Assembly (NCBI GenBank): GCA_936450465.1
Contig: OW388304.1
Location: 10,882,708 to 10,946,707, forward strand
Direction: 5' to 3'
DNA length: 64,000 nucleotides
Origin: Gibbula magus
Taxonomy: Eukaryota > Mollusca > Gastropoda > Trochida > Trochidae
Shown here: positions 49,809 to 62,500 of the stretch, piece after piece
Layout: each line of letters opens with the position of its first letter
Position numbering within the stretch: the stretch's first letter is position 1
Made by a program: the position numbers and the translations under genes
The notes under the pieces: generated by a model
What the model was told of the DNA's origin: nothing
The model's input: the letters and a program-made list of their open reading frames with translations, nothing else
Databases searched by the model: none

Positions 49809-51999
49809 CTGTAACACAACACAACACAGGGCATTCAGATGTGTAGGAGATTATCAGTTGGTAAAAACAATTAAACAAATACTTGTAGTGATAAAAATTC
49901 TATTAATCCTGGATGTTGATTTGTCTCAAATTGCTAATTTCCAAACGAAAAATCAGTAGCCAAAAGACAAAGTGGTGACCATTAACCACCTAGAATTTTC
50001 CTACTTCCTTTTCTTTATCTTTCAAGTTTGGGCTATTGAGTAAGATAGGTAAGATATTCACTTCTTGATTGTACCTAACATGATATGAGCTTTTCAGTTA
50101 TTTATTGTCTCTTATATTTGCAAAATCAGGCAACTGGTATCCTGAAATCTAGCATTTCTTTGCTATTGTGTATGTTAAAGGGCAACAAACCATGTCTGTG
50201 TTAATAATTTCTTACTATTCATTTAAAATGAATGATTTTGAAAAACATATACAATATAAATACACAGAGGATATTTGACATTTCTCATCGAATACATGTA
50301 TATCACATCAAGTGTAGTGGAAATCTATATTTCCAGGAGTGTCGTAACTTCATATTGACTTAGGGATTCAGTTGTAATGATCAGAGCTCTAAACTAAAAA
50401 TATTTTGATTAAAAAAAGACACAAAAAAAACTTTGAGGTCGGAAACTGCTGATAGGTGTGGGAATATTTGTCTAACCATTCACCTTGGAAGAAAGTCAGA
50501 AAATAGGACAATATAATTTACTCTTCACAAGTCAGTATTAGTAAACCTTACAGGTTCATGCACGGCCAACAAACATTTCTCACACACACACTACAGTGGA
50601 CCAAGCAGCCAGAGCAGAATAGTGGACATAGATGGGGGGAGATGGGATGAGAAGTAAGGCAGTTGGGGGAGAGAACTGGGGGGGAAACGTGGGGAGGAAA
50701 CGTGGGGAGGGATGGGGGAAGGATAGACAGAGAATTGGGGAAAATTTGGAGAAAGTGGCGAGTGAGGAAAAAATAAAGAAAATCAATTTGACCAGTGGTG
50801 AAAAACAAATTAAAGGTTATCACATGACTGGTAAAAACAAAGGAGGAGCAAAGGAGAGGAGGAAAGGAGGGATGTGGAGAGGAGGAAAGGAGGGATGTGG
50901 AAAGGAGGAATGTGGAGAGTAGGAAAGGAGGGCTGTGGAGAGGAGGAATGTGGAGAGGAGGAAAGGAGGGATGTGGAGAGGAGGGATGTGGAGAGGAGGA
51001 AAGGAGGGATGTGGAAAGGAGGAATGTGGAGAGTAGGAAAGGAGGGCTGTGGAGAGGAGGGATGTGGAGAGGAGGAAAGGAGGGATGTGGAGAGGAGGGA
51101 TGTGGAGAGGAGGAAAGGAGGGATGTGGAGAGGAAAGGAGGGATGTGGAGACTGGAGAGGAGGAAAGAATGGATGTGGAAAGGAGGGATGTGGAGAGGAG
51201 GAAAGGAGGGATGTGGAGAGGAAAGGAGGGATGTGGAAAGGAGGAAAGGAGTAAAGGAGGGATGCGGAAATGAAGAAAGGAGGGATGTGGAAATGAAGGG
51301 TTGCACGGAAGGAGGTAGACAAAGGTGCACTGTCAGCAGTTTCTCAGCATCATAATAACTACAATGTTCCCTAAATAAACAGGAATGTAGGTTGACATGA
51401 ACAAGCAACACGTTGACGCCAAATACCAGACAAATGCAAAATGAACCAAGAAAACTGTTTGGTAAATATATATCTGACCCACGGTTTTGTGGCAAACCTA
51501 ACATTTTCAAAATAAATATCACGACTTTGTCACTTGTTTTTAAAAGTCCAAACCCTTTTCTCAATGAAAATTAAAGTGCAATAAACTTACAACTATAACA
51601 TCATAACGGAGAAATCGTTTGCCCAAAAAAACCGAACACTTTTGAAAAATATAAGAACAGAAAATAATGTGTTTGATGTCTAAAAAAAAAACACCAACAT
51701 TTTGATGGCATTTTGATTCTTGTGGAAAGGTAGAAGTCTTATCAACCATTAACCTATGAACATAATCTATAATTACAGAGGAAATCAAGGGGAGGTTACT
51801 CTTGAGGGTAAACTGCTAACCACTAATAAACAATTTTTTTGTGTTTTTCTCCAATTCTAAAATCTGTAAGTCCGTTGCTGTCTAGAAAATGAGAATTAAA
51901 ATCCAGAGGTAATGTTCACACTAATAATTACCTAAATACAATTAACTTTGAGATCAAATTCTGATGACCTGATGAGGACAATAGGTTTTGGGCACTGAC
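49809..51999 (-). other. Phase-1 intron of the zinc-finger gene (2191 bp)
   Basis: The minus-strand donor CACACAG/GTCAGT (GT at 51998-51999) and acceptor TGTTACAG/GAGAG (AG at 49809-49810) are canonical. Joining them rebuilds the linker between fingers 2 and 3. The intron holds the purine-rich minisatellite and otherwise unremarkable AT-rich DNA. Confidence 0.9.
50628..51315. repeat. Purine-rich minisatellite (15- and 23-bp units) in the intron
   Basis: From 50841 to about 51315 the plus strand is composed of GAGAGGAGGGATGTG (15) and GAGAGGAGGAAAGGAGGGAT plus GTG (23) units in mixed order. It is preceded by a related G-rich stretch from 50628. Strand asymmetry is nearly complete. Long open frames occur on both strands (338 and 170 codons minus; 152 and 126 codons plus), all repeat artefacts. 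Confidence 0.95.
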
Positions 52000-53203
52000 C
52001 TGTGTGTATTCGAAGGTGGACGTACAAGTTGCTCTGGTGCTTGGTGGTGTAGGGGCAGTGTGTGCACTTGAAGTACATGTCGGTGTTGTCCGTGCGTCGG
52101 ACCCGCACTGGCCCCTTGCCCTGGTGAGTGTTCTCTATGTGGTTCTCGAGGTTCTTCTGCCGCCGAAATGTCCTCTCACAGTATTGGCACTTCAGGTAGT
52201 CCTTCTCTACCTCAGCAGCTATTTTAGATTCAAATGGAAGATATTTACGCGCAAGGCTGTGGTCCAGTGGACTTGGCGGAAAGGGGAAGAGCGGCAGACC
52301 ATTGAAGGAACCGTGGAACCAACTGTTGATCTTGGAAGCTGCGTACGCATGGGGGGAGAAAGCAGTTTCACTGATATTGGAAGCCATGGGCATAGAGGAA
52401 GGCATGCCTCCACCGACCGAGACGGGTGGGAGAGGCTGGTTCTCTTTCTGGTGCTCAAGATTGTCAATGACGTGTGGTGGCAGCTGTGGGATAGGGAGAC
52501 CGTTGTAATGGCGATGTTCAGCTTCCAGATGCTCGGGCAGTGGTTCCGACAAGTGCGGATCCAAGTCTTTGGTATCCATGTCCTGGCAGCTCATGTCTGT
52601 GGAGCCTCCGTCAACTTCATCTGCACCTCCACGCGCCATGTCGATGGTCAGGGAGCCGTTCATCATTTCTTCCTCACTATCCTCACTGCAGTATGTGTCA
52701 GTAGTCTTCATTCGCCGCACAATATCCTCCAAGGTCGGCTTGCGACGCGACCTCTGCTTCTCAGGGCAACTCTCGACAGACCGTGGACTATTGCTGCAGC
52801 CGGTCTCCAGATCTGCGGCATTGTGGCCGAGTTCGGGCGGTGACAGTGACGGAGTCTCAGGCAGCTCTTCGGCCGACTGAGGGTTGTTATTGCTTGAAGC
52901 TGTGATGACATCATCAGCGGTGGGTTTGACGACCATCTTGATGTTGGTGACGTCTGCTGCCTCTTCTTGGAGCTGTGGTTCGGGGGACGAGGGTTGAGCT
53001 AGGGCTGGCTCTGACTCGTGGCTGGAGGACTCCACAACCATATTGCTGCTGGGCTGAAGGCTTCGGCTGTCTAAAACGGAGGAATGCAAGGCGGAGGTGA
53101 GCGAAACGCTGGTGTGCTGTGCTAGGGCGTTCAGTGAGAGACTATCGCAGGGTGTAAGCTTTTCACTTGTGGGCAGGCGCGCTGGAGACTCTATTTCCAT
53201 CAT
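52000..53203 (-). CDS. C2H2 zinc-finger transcription factor, first coding exon
   Basis: This exon encodes residues 1-401 plus the first base of codon 402. The ATG at 53203 is fixed by an in-frame TAG 15 bases upstream within the same exon; a second ATG follows immediately. The N-terminal half is Ser/Pro/acidic and probably disordered. A basic patch KQRSRRKPTLEDIVRRM (149-165) may be a nuclear signal and helix, next to the acidic SEDSEEE. Finger 1 (Cys339, Cys342, His355, His360) and finger 2 (Cys380, Cys383, His396, His400) sit at the end. Their linker GKGPVRVRRTDNTDM is unusually long, so finger 1 may act separately from the finger 2-3 pair, which shares a standard TGERP linker. Sequence-specific DNA binding in the nucleus is expected for this class. 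I cannot name the orthologue. Confidence 0.92.
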
Positions 53204-53244
53204 TGTGAAGGCTTGCTAGTGTGCGTCACTGACTGTTGGACCAT
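53200..53244 (-). promoter_or_regulatory. 14-codon upstream ORF overlapping the main start (ATGA)
   Basis: In the 5' exon (acceptor TTTTGCAG, AG at 53249-53250, exon start 53248) an ATG at 53244 opens MVQQSVTHTSKPSQ and stops at TGA 53202-53200. That stop shares bases with the main ATG at 53203-53201. The geometry suits termination-reinitiation control of the zinc-finger protein. It is seen directly in the sequence; its regulatory effect is inferred. Confidence 0.65.
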
Positions 53245-56195
53245 TCTCCTGCAAAACAAAGAACACAAGAATCAGTAACGAAAAACAACATACAGTAAGA
53301 AAATCATGCAAACAATTTTGCAAGACAAGTATTACCAAGATTTGCCCGTTCCCAGCTGAAGGTCAAATAGATCTTAAATCATTGCCTTTCAAGAGTAAAA
53401 TAACATAATAAATTCTAGAAAAAACATGGTTCCTGATTTTATAAGCATGATACCCTAACCTTCCACTCAAGTAAGTTTCGTCTCTCATGAATATATCAAT
53501 TCCTTGAGAAGAATTAATTCAGAATAAAACTCAACAGAATGAAAACATGATGACATCCAGTATTACAATGTCTCCATGCCAGTTTCTTTCCTTACCGATT
53601 AAATAGCGTAACTATATCTAAGAATCCCAACTAACCGAAATCCAACAAAGAGATATTCTATAACTGTTAACCCGGTGGGAGCCAGGGTGCAGATAAGTTG
53701 GCGACAAAGTGTGTACAATATACAAGAGCAGCTGCCATCTGTCGGGTCCCAGATATCGTCACTAAGTCAGCACAGAGCTAATACAGAAGGAGATATAAAT
53801 CTAGCAACAGTCTACGGTTACTATAGTATCCTGGGTATCAGACGATATGCGGCCAGATAGATATGTGCCACCATGTAGTGGATGCTGTTCGTTGCCAACC
53901 GGTTCTTATCTCTATACATCAGCGTACACTACATTACACCCTGATAAACTGTCCACACGCTACCGCAATTATCATTAAACAAACAGTCTTTCCAATCAAA
54001 TTAAGAAATTGATTTTTACCAAGTGATAAATCTGTTGATGTGGGGGTTGCTACCCGGTGAAATGGTCATACAAATAAAACTGCCACTTACCCACGTAAAT
54101 GAAATATATTTCTACCATTCTTGGTCGTAACTGAGTCAACTGTATTCCTAATAGGAGCCATTGTGACTTGTAATAAAATATATTTTTAACGATGTCGATG
54201 ACATATTTGACACTTTTGATTGATGTTATTCATCTTGTCAGAATATTGATAAGAGAATTTTCATAAGTAAATTATTCAAATTCGAAAAGTTCATAATATT
54301 CTTTCATACAATTTTGGTGTTCAAATTAGTATCATCGGGAATATCACATCATTAATTTCTGTAAATGAAGCTGCCACTTGTTTTTGTGAATGTGATGTTT
54401 CCAACGAGTGACGAGCATTAATCGCATCTCTACCAGTTTTGCTTTAACTTCATGCAAGGTGATCAATCAGTAAGATATTTACGCAGACATTTCACATTTC
54501 AATATCACTTACTTTCTGACATAAACAAATTATGCAAACAGAAATGCGAAAATGTGATATGGTAAACAGAACAGAGCGTATTTGGTAGTCAAATTAGACA
54601 AATGTTTCAACTTACAAGGAATATCATTAAATGAGCAACTAATATACGTGAAATACGCAAAAAAATCAGCTGATTTGGCATAACAAAAAATTGCCACGAT
54701 AATGCATATGCCATTTAGATTGATCGGAGGGTATCAAATTGTTGATAGCTTTGACGAGGTATTATTTTTTCAATGAAGAAAACCAACTGATTTCTTCAAC
54801 TTGTCAAAATGTGATTTATCATATTTGAGCTGTTATTGTATGCATAAATGTATATATTTTTTATAAAGACAAACTATTCAGTGCAAATATCCTACCATAC
54901 ATTTCTTAATATTTGAAGAGACAAAAACAATTGTTACTGAATGGATGGTTTGAAATATTTGTAGCAGTTTACAAGCAAACAAAGCGTCTTTTTATAAATA
55001 ACCTCTGAATAAGAGAATCGATTCATATTTCAAACTATAACTTGATTATAGAGATATTTGACAGACATAAATTGACAATTTTCGAGTTAAATTAAAATTA
55101 TGTTTTAAAAAAAAACCTTTAACTTATTCAGGTCTTCATACAAATTAAACGATTTGTAAAATGACAAATGTCCAATATGACAATACGACATTTAAACACT
55201 TTTCTAAATATAAAAGTGTTCCAGGGTAAAATATACCATTGAGCTAGCTTCAAAGCTGATTTTGACAGAGTTATCTCCCTTTCACTACAAGATAAATGTG
55301 CCTTGTGACACTGTGACAATGAAAGACCTTTACAAATGAACTTTAAATTACGATCTCAAAACTTTCAACAAAGCCAAACAAACATTTTTTATTTAATAAC
55401 AAATTTTAATATTGGTATTTTGATATTTTTATTTAATGGCACTTAAAATTTGGAGATACTACACAATTGCAAGTTCCTTATCTGTTCAGAATTGATGAAA
55501 ATCACCTCTCAGCTTATCACAACACTGCTTATAATAAATACTATGTTGTCAAATGCAACCATTACATTGGTCAAATTAGACAATTTGAAATATTCCCCGT
55601 CTCTTTAAAAAAATAAGGTACAAAAGTTTTCATGTATAAACATGTCACCATTTGTTTAAATTTGATCAAAATTCAACAAAGACAAAGACATTTAAATGTC
55701 AACCTAGGAATCTAATTTAAAAGAAAATACCAAAATAGATTGACAAGGGAAATATTTTTTAAGAGGACGAAGTGCAGGTTGGAACGTGTCAACCGTAAAT
55801 GAATTCAAGAATAACATGCCTATTGTTCTGCGCTGCGCACTCGAGAATCGTCAAATATTTCATCATATTCCACTTCAGTGCCACACTGCTGGAATTAAAG
55901 CCCAAATTTCTCCATCCACTGCTTGAATGGGGAAGAGAAATAAGGTCTAATTAACCAAGATTATGTCAATCGACTTTGAAACGAATTAATCTTGACTAAG
56001 AAATTCTGCCAGGGCCTTTCCGGCTTTGATGCAAAAAGCATTTTAAATGAATCACTTAAAATGCAGGGTCCTGCATAGATTTGCTAGTATTAAACAAAGG
56101 AAATGATCGCGAGGATGTGTCAGAAACAGTTAGATCAATAAACTCTACATTCACTCCTCACATTGAGTCCCCTTTAAACCCCCTTCCCCTTGAAT

Positions 56196-56209
56196 CCCCC
56201 CCCCCCCCC
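56196..56209 (+). repeat. C14 homopolymer
   Basis: A run of 14 C within a CCCCTTCCCC-rich patch continuing to about 56245. Confidence 0.9.
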
Positions 56210-56556
56210 TTTCCTCAAGTTCATCCCCCTCCTCCCTTCCCTCTCCCCACCAACTTAATCTTAATTGCTAAATGCATTGATATATAGGAGTGTTAATATA
56301 AAGTGGTGCTACCAGAAGCCAGCATATGCATGATACGTAGAGAAAGGCTTGTTTCTATGGAGCAAGGAAGCAAGCAAGGAGAGATAAGCCAGCATGTATG
56401 AAGTGAGGCGGGGCGGGTTTGGTCCTTTGTTGGCAGAGTAAACAGCAGCCATCTGTCCGACTGAAGGAAGGAGGCTGGACCAGGCAGACCCTGTTATCTT
56501 ATCCTCCATTCAACGCTGTATATCACCCTTCACAATCCAACCTAGCACAAAGACCT

Positions 56557-56579
56557 TCCATCCATCCATCCATCCATCC
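56557..56579 (+). repeat. (CATC)n microsatellite
   Basis: Five to six CATC units. Confidence 0.9.
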
Positions 56580-59500
56580 CAGGCCATTTCATCCAAATCT
56601 AAGGGGGGAGGGGGATGTGATGATGTCATAGAATCAGCGTTAAGCTGTTTTCTTTTTCAGACAAAGCGATCATCGTTCGATTGGTTGGCTGCGTTCAGAT
56701 TGCGATATACCCTCTTCTCAAAGGTCATCTATTCATTCTTATTCGGAGAGGCTGTGGTGCACAATAATAGCCCCAATCAATAGCACCATTAATAGATTTC
56801 GTCAAAGCCTGTGTTTGCCATCAGTAACGTGCCACTTCAAATCTGTCGTTGTGATCAGCAGGCCTTCTTCTCTGTCCCAGCGACCTCTCCGTCGCCCCAT
56901 CGTGCTGTCACTAACATGCAGGGTGCCGTAATTAGTCAATTTCACAATGGTTAGTGCCACGGAGAAATCTACATTTGATTGACTTGCACATGGCCCTTGT
57001 ACACTTCCAACAAAGGAACAAAGGATGCACAAAAATAAATCATGCAGATGAAGCAAGTTTGATCAACCTTGAGACACTTTCGGGTAAAAATAATAAAATT
57101 TCTCAAAATGACCTTCAATATTGAGTGGCATAAGGTAGTAAATTTCATAAATATAATTCCGAAAAAATCTCAAAGAATTTTTTTAAAGTCAGGAATCGAC
57201 CTGTAAATTATTAATAATTATTTGTCACACCTGGATGAACAATCAGAATGAATACACGTTAAGTACGAACCTTTTGCAATTATTTACATCATAAGTTCTG
57301 TTATAATGATGGTTGGGTCTGCTGTTCTCTCATGTTTTCCAAGCAGGAAAAAGTAAAAGCAGCTTTTAATCTTGGCCAGGCACAGTATTCTGCCTGATTA
57401 CATGTAATTCATTACTCAAACAATAAATATTGTATGACTTACATCAAAGGCTCTAATGAATACATTAAACCTTCAAAAGCATACCTCATAAAGATATAAT
57501 TAAGCCAACTTTAACTCCAGGCAAAATTGCTTGAATTTCACTACTTTTAAATCACAAATAATACCTTAGAAACCTCCGACAAAAAATTTAAACAAAAGAC
57601 CCTTTCAACAAAAAGTAAAATTTAAAAATAATAAAAAAAAGACTTCAGATCGAAATAATAAACAAAACCCCGCACGAATTAACACCTTTTATCAAGCCCA
57701 TCACTGTGTTAACCATCAAAGAATAGGTATCGGCTTTAACCTGGAAAAAAATTATCAAAGATGCTTTTTGAAATGTTGATAGCATTGAGCGATTGAACAT
57801 CCCTTTGCTGATAGGGAAACAGTCCTGCAGACACGAAACCAATCCTTCAAAATAGATGAGCATTGCTTTGACGATATATACAACGTCTTAGAACTCATGC
57901 AAGCCAAATATGGCAACAATGACCTCTGACCCATCCCATCTGAGTACTGTATCGCAAAACATTTATTGAACAAGACAAACTTTTGACATGTATAAATGAT
58001 TAATCTTGTTGAGCCTGCAATGACACATGCACGCTGGGTATTTCTAAGTCTCTCGAGCCGATTACACACCGAGAAGAGGCCAGGCCGCGTCCTGGTCGGC
58101 CGTGAAACCAACAGACAACGTGAACTGTCGCGCTGGCCCCTGCGATGAGCGACTTACCAACAATCAGTGGTGACAAGACACACAACAATACGGAGACAAT
58201 GAAGGCAACTCCATGCAATATTAATCGTTATTTCAATATTGAAATTATTTCTTTTTTATATGGATGACAGGATCTGGAATTTTAGATTATCAACATGATA
58301 AAATGTCGTAAATTATTTTGAATTTGTTTTGCTTGGGAGTTTTGATTTATTTTATTAATTTTCATCAGCTTTCTTGAAAAAGGAAGAAAACATCAAATAT
58401 TGAAATTTATTTCAGTTTTTAAATTAATACAAATCTTCTTGTTTTTAAATGAAGTATTAAAAAAAAATGATTTATGATTCTGAAATCTCAAGGGGAAGAT
58501 AAATTCAACCACATAGGAAATTTCAATTGATATTTCTTAGAAAACAGAACTTTTTAATAAAAAATCATTAGATCTTAGTATACTCATTAACAATTCGAAA
58601 TCCATGACAGTTCAACTCTACAGTCAAAGTAAAAAAAGTAAGTAGAACCATCTGAAAACATCAAGGCATCAGTTAGCAAATGGTCAACAACTGCCCATTT
58701 CTTTTAGACCATCTGTCATTCAAGGCAACACATCCTTCCAAGCCAATAACGACATTATTCTGCAAGTGACCAAAATCAACAAGCGATTCTAATCTACCAA
58801 TGTGACAAACCCGGTAGTAACAACGTCAATCGGCATTACCTACCAAGCCGAGCGGCCGAGATATGCCGATGCCAGTGTCCTGTTTGCCTAATCAATAACG
58901 ATATCCGCGGGTCAATCAATTTTCACAAATGATATACGTCCAGTCATTATTTTGTCTACGCAGCCCATAATGATTCATGGTCAATCCCCTTCAACATGAT
59001 GACTATTTCCAGCAGGACGGTCCAAACGGCCGGTCGCACCGCCGCTAATATCACGCATAAATTGTTATTGTCATATACAACAATAATTATAGAGGCCTGG
59101 GCCACGTAGCATATGTATGAGCAACCGTTTCCATATGACTAAATATCCTTCAAACTATGATAACACTGATAATTCTTACAAATTCTGATTAAAATGACTT
59201 TATTTAAAATTTGTGTCAATATGTATGCAATTTGTTCCTTCATTACAAAATATCATTTAAGTCATGTGAAGACTAAGGAAGATTTTGGGGTCATTGTCTC
59301 TTACTTTTCAGGAAATGACCCTGTTTGCAAATATGCCAAAGTAACTTGTACAATATCTTGGTTCAAAAATATTTTGTAAGATGCACAGCTATCTTTTAAG
59401 AGAACATGTAGTAATGGGGTCACTGATCCTCTACTTTTGACGAGGGAGAAGTGACAAAATCTTAATTTCACACACTGCAAAATATGATCAAGTGATGATC

Positions 59501-62500
59501 GTTTGACTGGCAGTTTCGTACATTTGACAGTTCTTGTACTTGTTTCTTGTCATACATGACACTTATTCTCATCAATTTATACTTTAAAATGGCAATATTC
59601 TTTAACCTCCTACATGCTGCAAGTGGCTTGGGTCACCCAAATTTATAATTTTTCTATAATAATGCTATGTAATTGGTGGTCATTGTGAATTATTCAAAAT
59701 TTTAATTCAACACAAAGACTCAGCCATAATATCAATACATAACAATTTGATAGAAATGACCATCTATGAAATAATCATGAAAAGGTTATTTATCAGCGTT
59801 TCACTTATGCAGTCTATCAGCAGGGTGTGATATATCCCAAGCTAACATGCGTTAAATCTAGTATCTTCATCAGAAACTCAAGCTAAATGAGATGTGAACT
59901 TTCTTCAATAGTTCTTCATCTACAAGTCAAAGATGTAAGATGTGATTATTTCATCTTGACGTAGATTCCAAGTGACAAGATGAAATGATTGAGGGTTATT
60001 CACGTCACATATTCGGATCACGTTCGTCAAGACGGTCCCAGGCAGATATTCCGTTCTGACAGGCAATTTACAAAGCTCGTTTCAGAAACAGTGATGAAAA
60101 AGCATTTAATTTCTATACCAACTTTCTCGATATGAAATCAACCTGAGTGAGGCAACATCCCCCTTGTCTAAGGTGAAAACCTGTATGTAATTGAATTGCC
60201 GTTCACTCAACTTTTATGTTCAAATTCATCAAAATCTGTCATCATCACTTTTGGGACTTTGACATCCCTTACTTAAATTTTAACGATCTTAATTTTTTTC
60301 CTGATAAACTAGCTGTTCAATGACATTGACGAAGATGCTCGACATATTCACCTTGGACAAGTATCCAAGTACCGGACAATAACGGATGCAGTCAACGAGC
60401 AGTGTTCATATCATTGGCTGCTATCAGTGAACAGGCCCTTATCTTCAATCACAAATCACATTTCTTGCCTCATGTAACTTACATCAATACCACAGACAGC
60501 TTTCTTCTATGTCACTGTATATTACAATTGTGTCTTTCAATAATCTATCAATTTATTTTCCCTCTTGCAAGTTGCAGTTAGCGGTAATCTCTGCCCATCC
60601 ATCTTACTTAGCTTTCACCAATCTCGGCTTATTGATGCTGCTTGTAAGAAAAGCCTACCGCCTTTGCCAAAAGCAACAAGCGCGGCATGTCCTGCGGCCT
60701 CATTACATCAGTGTGATTCTTATCCCTTCCATACCATCTGTCACGCCATGAGCCCGACTGCCCGTTACATACTTTACATTCATTTCCTTCGCATCAACTT
60801 GTACACCAAAATCGACAAACCCTTACAAGCAGAGAGCAGTATGAATATATTTCACTCGATAGCCCTGTGTCAATTTACATGCTGTGCTTGTCAGATTCAA
60901 TCACTCAATATACGCCAATACGGATACATTTCGATTGCGCTCAATATCATAATTCCGAAATATGCATCTCATGATATGTCCATCCATCACGATCGCGGCG
61001 GAAATAAACATTCGTCAATACCGCCATCTGCTCTAAGTTTTTTTCAATAGGAGATACAGCTTTCTCCTTAATAGCACATATCACCCTGGGGAAGGAGGGT
61101 AAGTGGTGCCGCGGATACCCAAACACACACACAGAAGGTTCAATAATGGATTAAATATGTTGACAGCAGACTTAATCCTCTTGCAATTCTGTTAAATGAA
61201 TCCCTATCTCCCTCCCAAAGGCAGGAACTGGTTGATGGTAATTCAGTTAAAGTGACTACGTTGTACCAGCGCTCTGTCCTCACGGTCGAGACTGAGACGT
61301 TTAATTAGTATGTAAGTAGCTCCACTTCTCAAGTGCTATCTAAACCATCTCCGCATTAAATATCAATCACTTCTTTTAAGCAGAAATGTCACGACTCGAT
61401 TAATCAATCACGCTGTACAGCCTCTACACGCGCATGTTGTTTTTTCTGTCATAAAGAACACAGGGCTGAAAGCTACGTACAATTGTAGCATATTGACGAC
61501 CATGAAAACCCATTACATTTGTAATTAAGGCAGTGCGTATGTACATTCCACACCACCCTTTGTACTCTTGTGCCTCTTTGATTTTCAGACTTTCCAATAT
61601 CTTATTATCATCTACATCAGCAGAAACCCCAGTTCAAACAATATTAATACAGGATTTCATATATTGCATTAACAAAAATCAATAAAATCAATCAAATATA
61701 CTTCAGCACGCTTTTGCTGATATCAACACTATTATCACACAGGCCGGCTCTTGTTACGCCAAGGAAATTAACTTAGTTTCATTACCGTTTGACAATTTTC
61801 TCCTATTCATCGAAAAGGGTATGCATATCAAAATCATCGATATTTGAGAAAGACACGAGCACATTATAAATACATACTCATCATAAAGCACCTTGGGGAG
61901 AGTGGAATGAAAAATCATTGCTACAATGTAAATATACAAAACAGTTGTCATTAATTCAGCTTGGTATACATTTCACATACAGATAAATCACTTAATTGAC
62001 AAGCTGTCAGTCGTATTCAAATGACAAGTCATAATGATTGTTGTCGTTCAACATTCTACCTTTATTGTCTCTTGATAACTTCAATGGTCGTACAAGGATA
62101 TTTACAAGTTTAGATGTGAGCTGTGAAATTTGATGTAACGACATCGTCTCCGCTTTTATTTCTCCCCACCTATCCAAGTAACAAAGTTACACTCAGGACA
62201 CCGATATACAGCAGGATTTTTATCTAAGTATCAATCACTCCGATGAAAGATCAATTTTTCACACAATAGGAACAGGAGAACGTCGCTGGAATTGATTTAT
62301 TTTGTCGAACACCTGCCGTTTTTGTGTTCCGATTATCCCCATTCCAATCCCATTAATTGTGGATGAGTCATTTTGTCACAGTAGCCAACAGTCACACTTA
62401 ACTAAGGATATACAAGAATAAATCTCAATTAAGCATACAAGTGATTTTCTTCCTCCATGCACGGCCAAATTTATGGACTAATTCTTAGCCAGGCACAATG

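Noticed and set aside
50548..51564. 338-codon minus frame and several plus frames rich in Ser/Pro/His or Lys/Gly/Glu/Trp
   Set aside because: They lie in a minisatellite within a well-supported intron of the zinc-finger gene and are simultaneously open on both strands.
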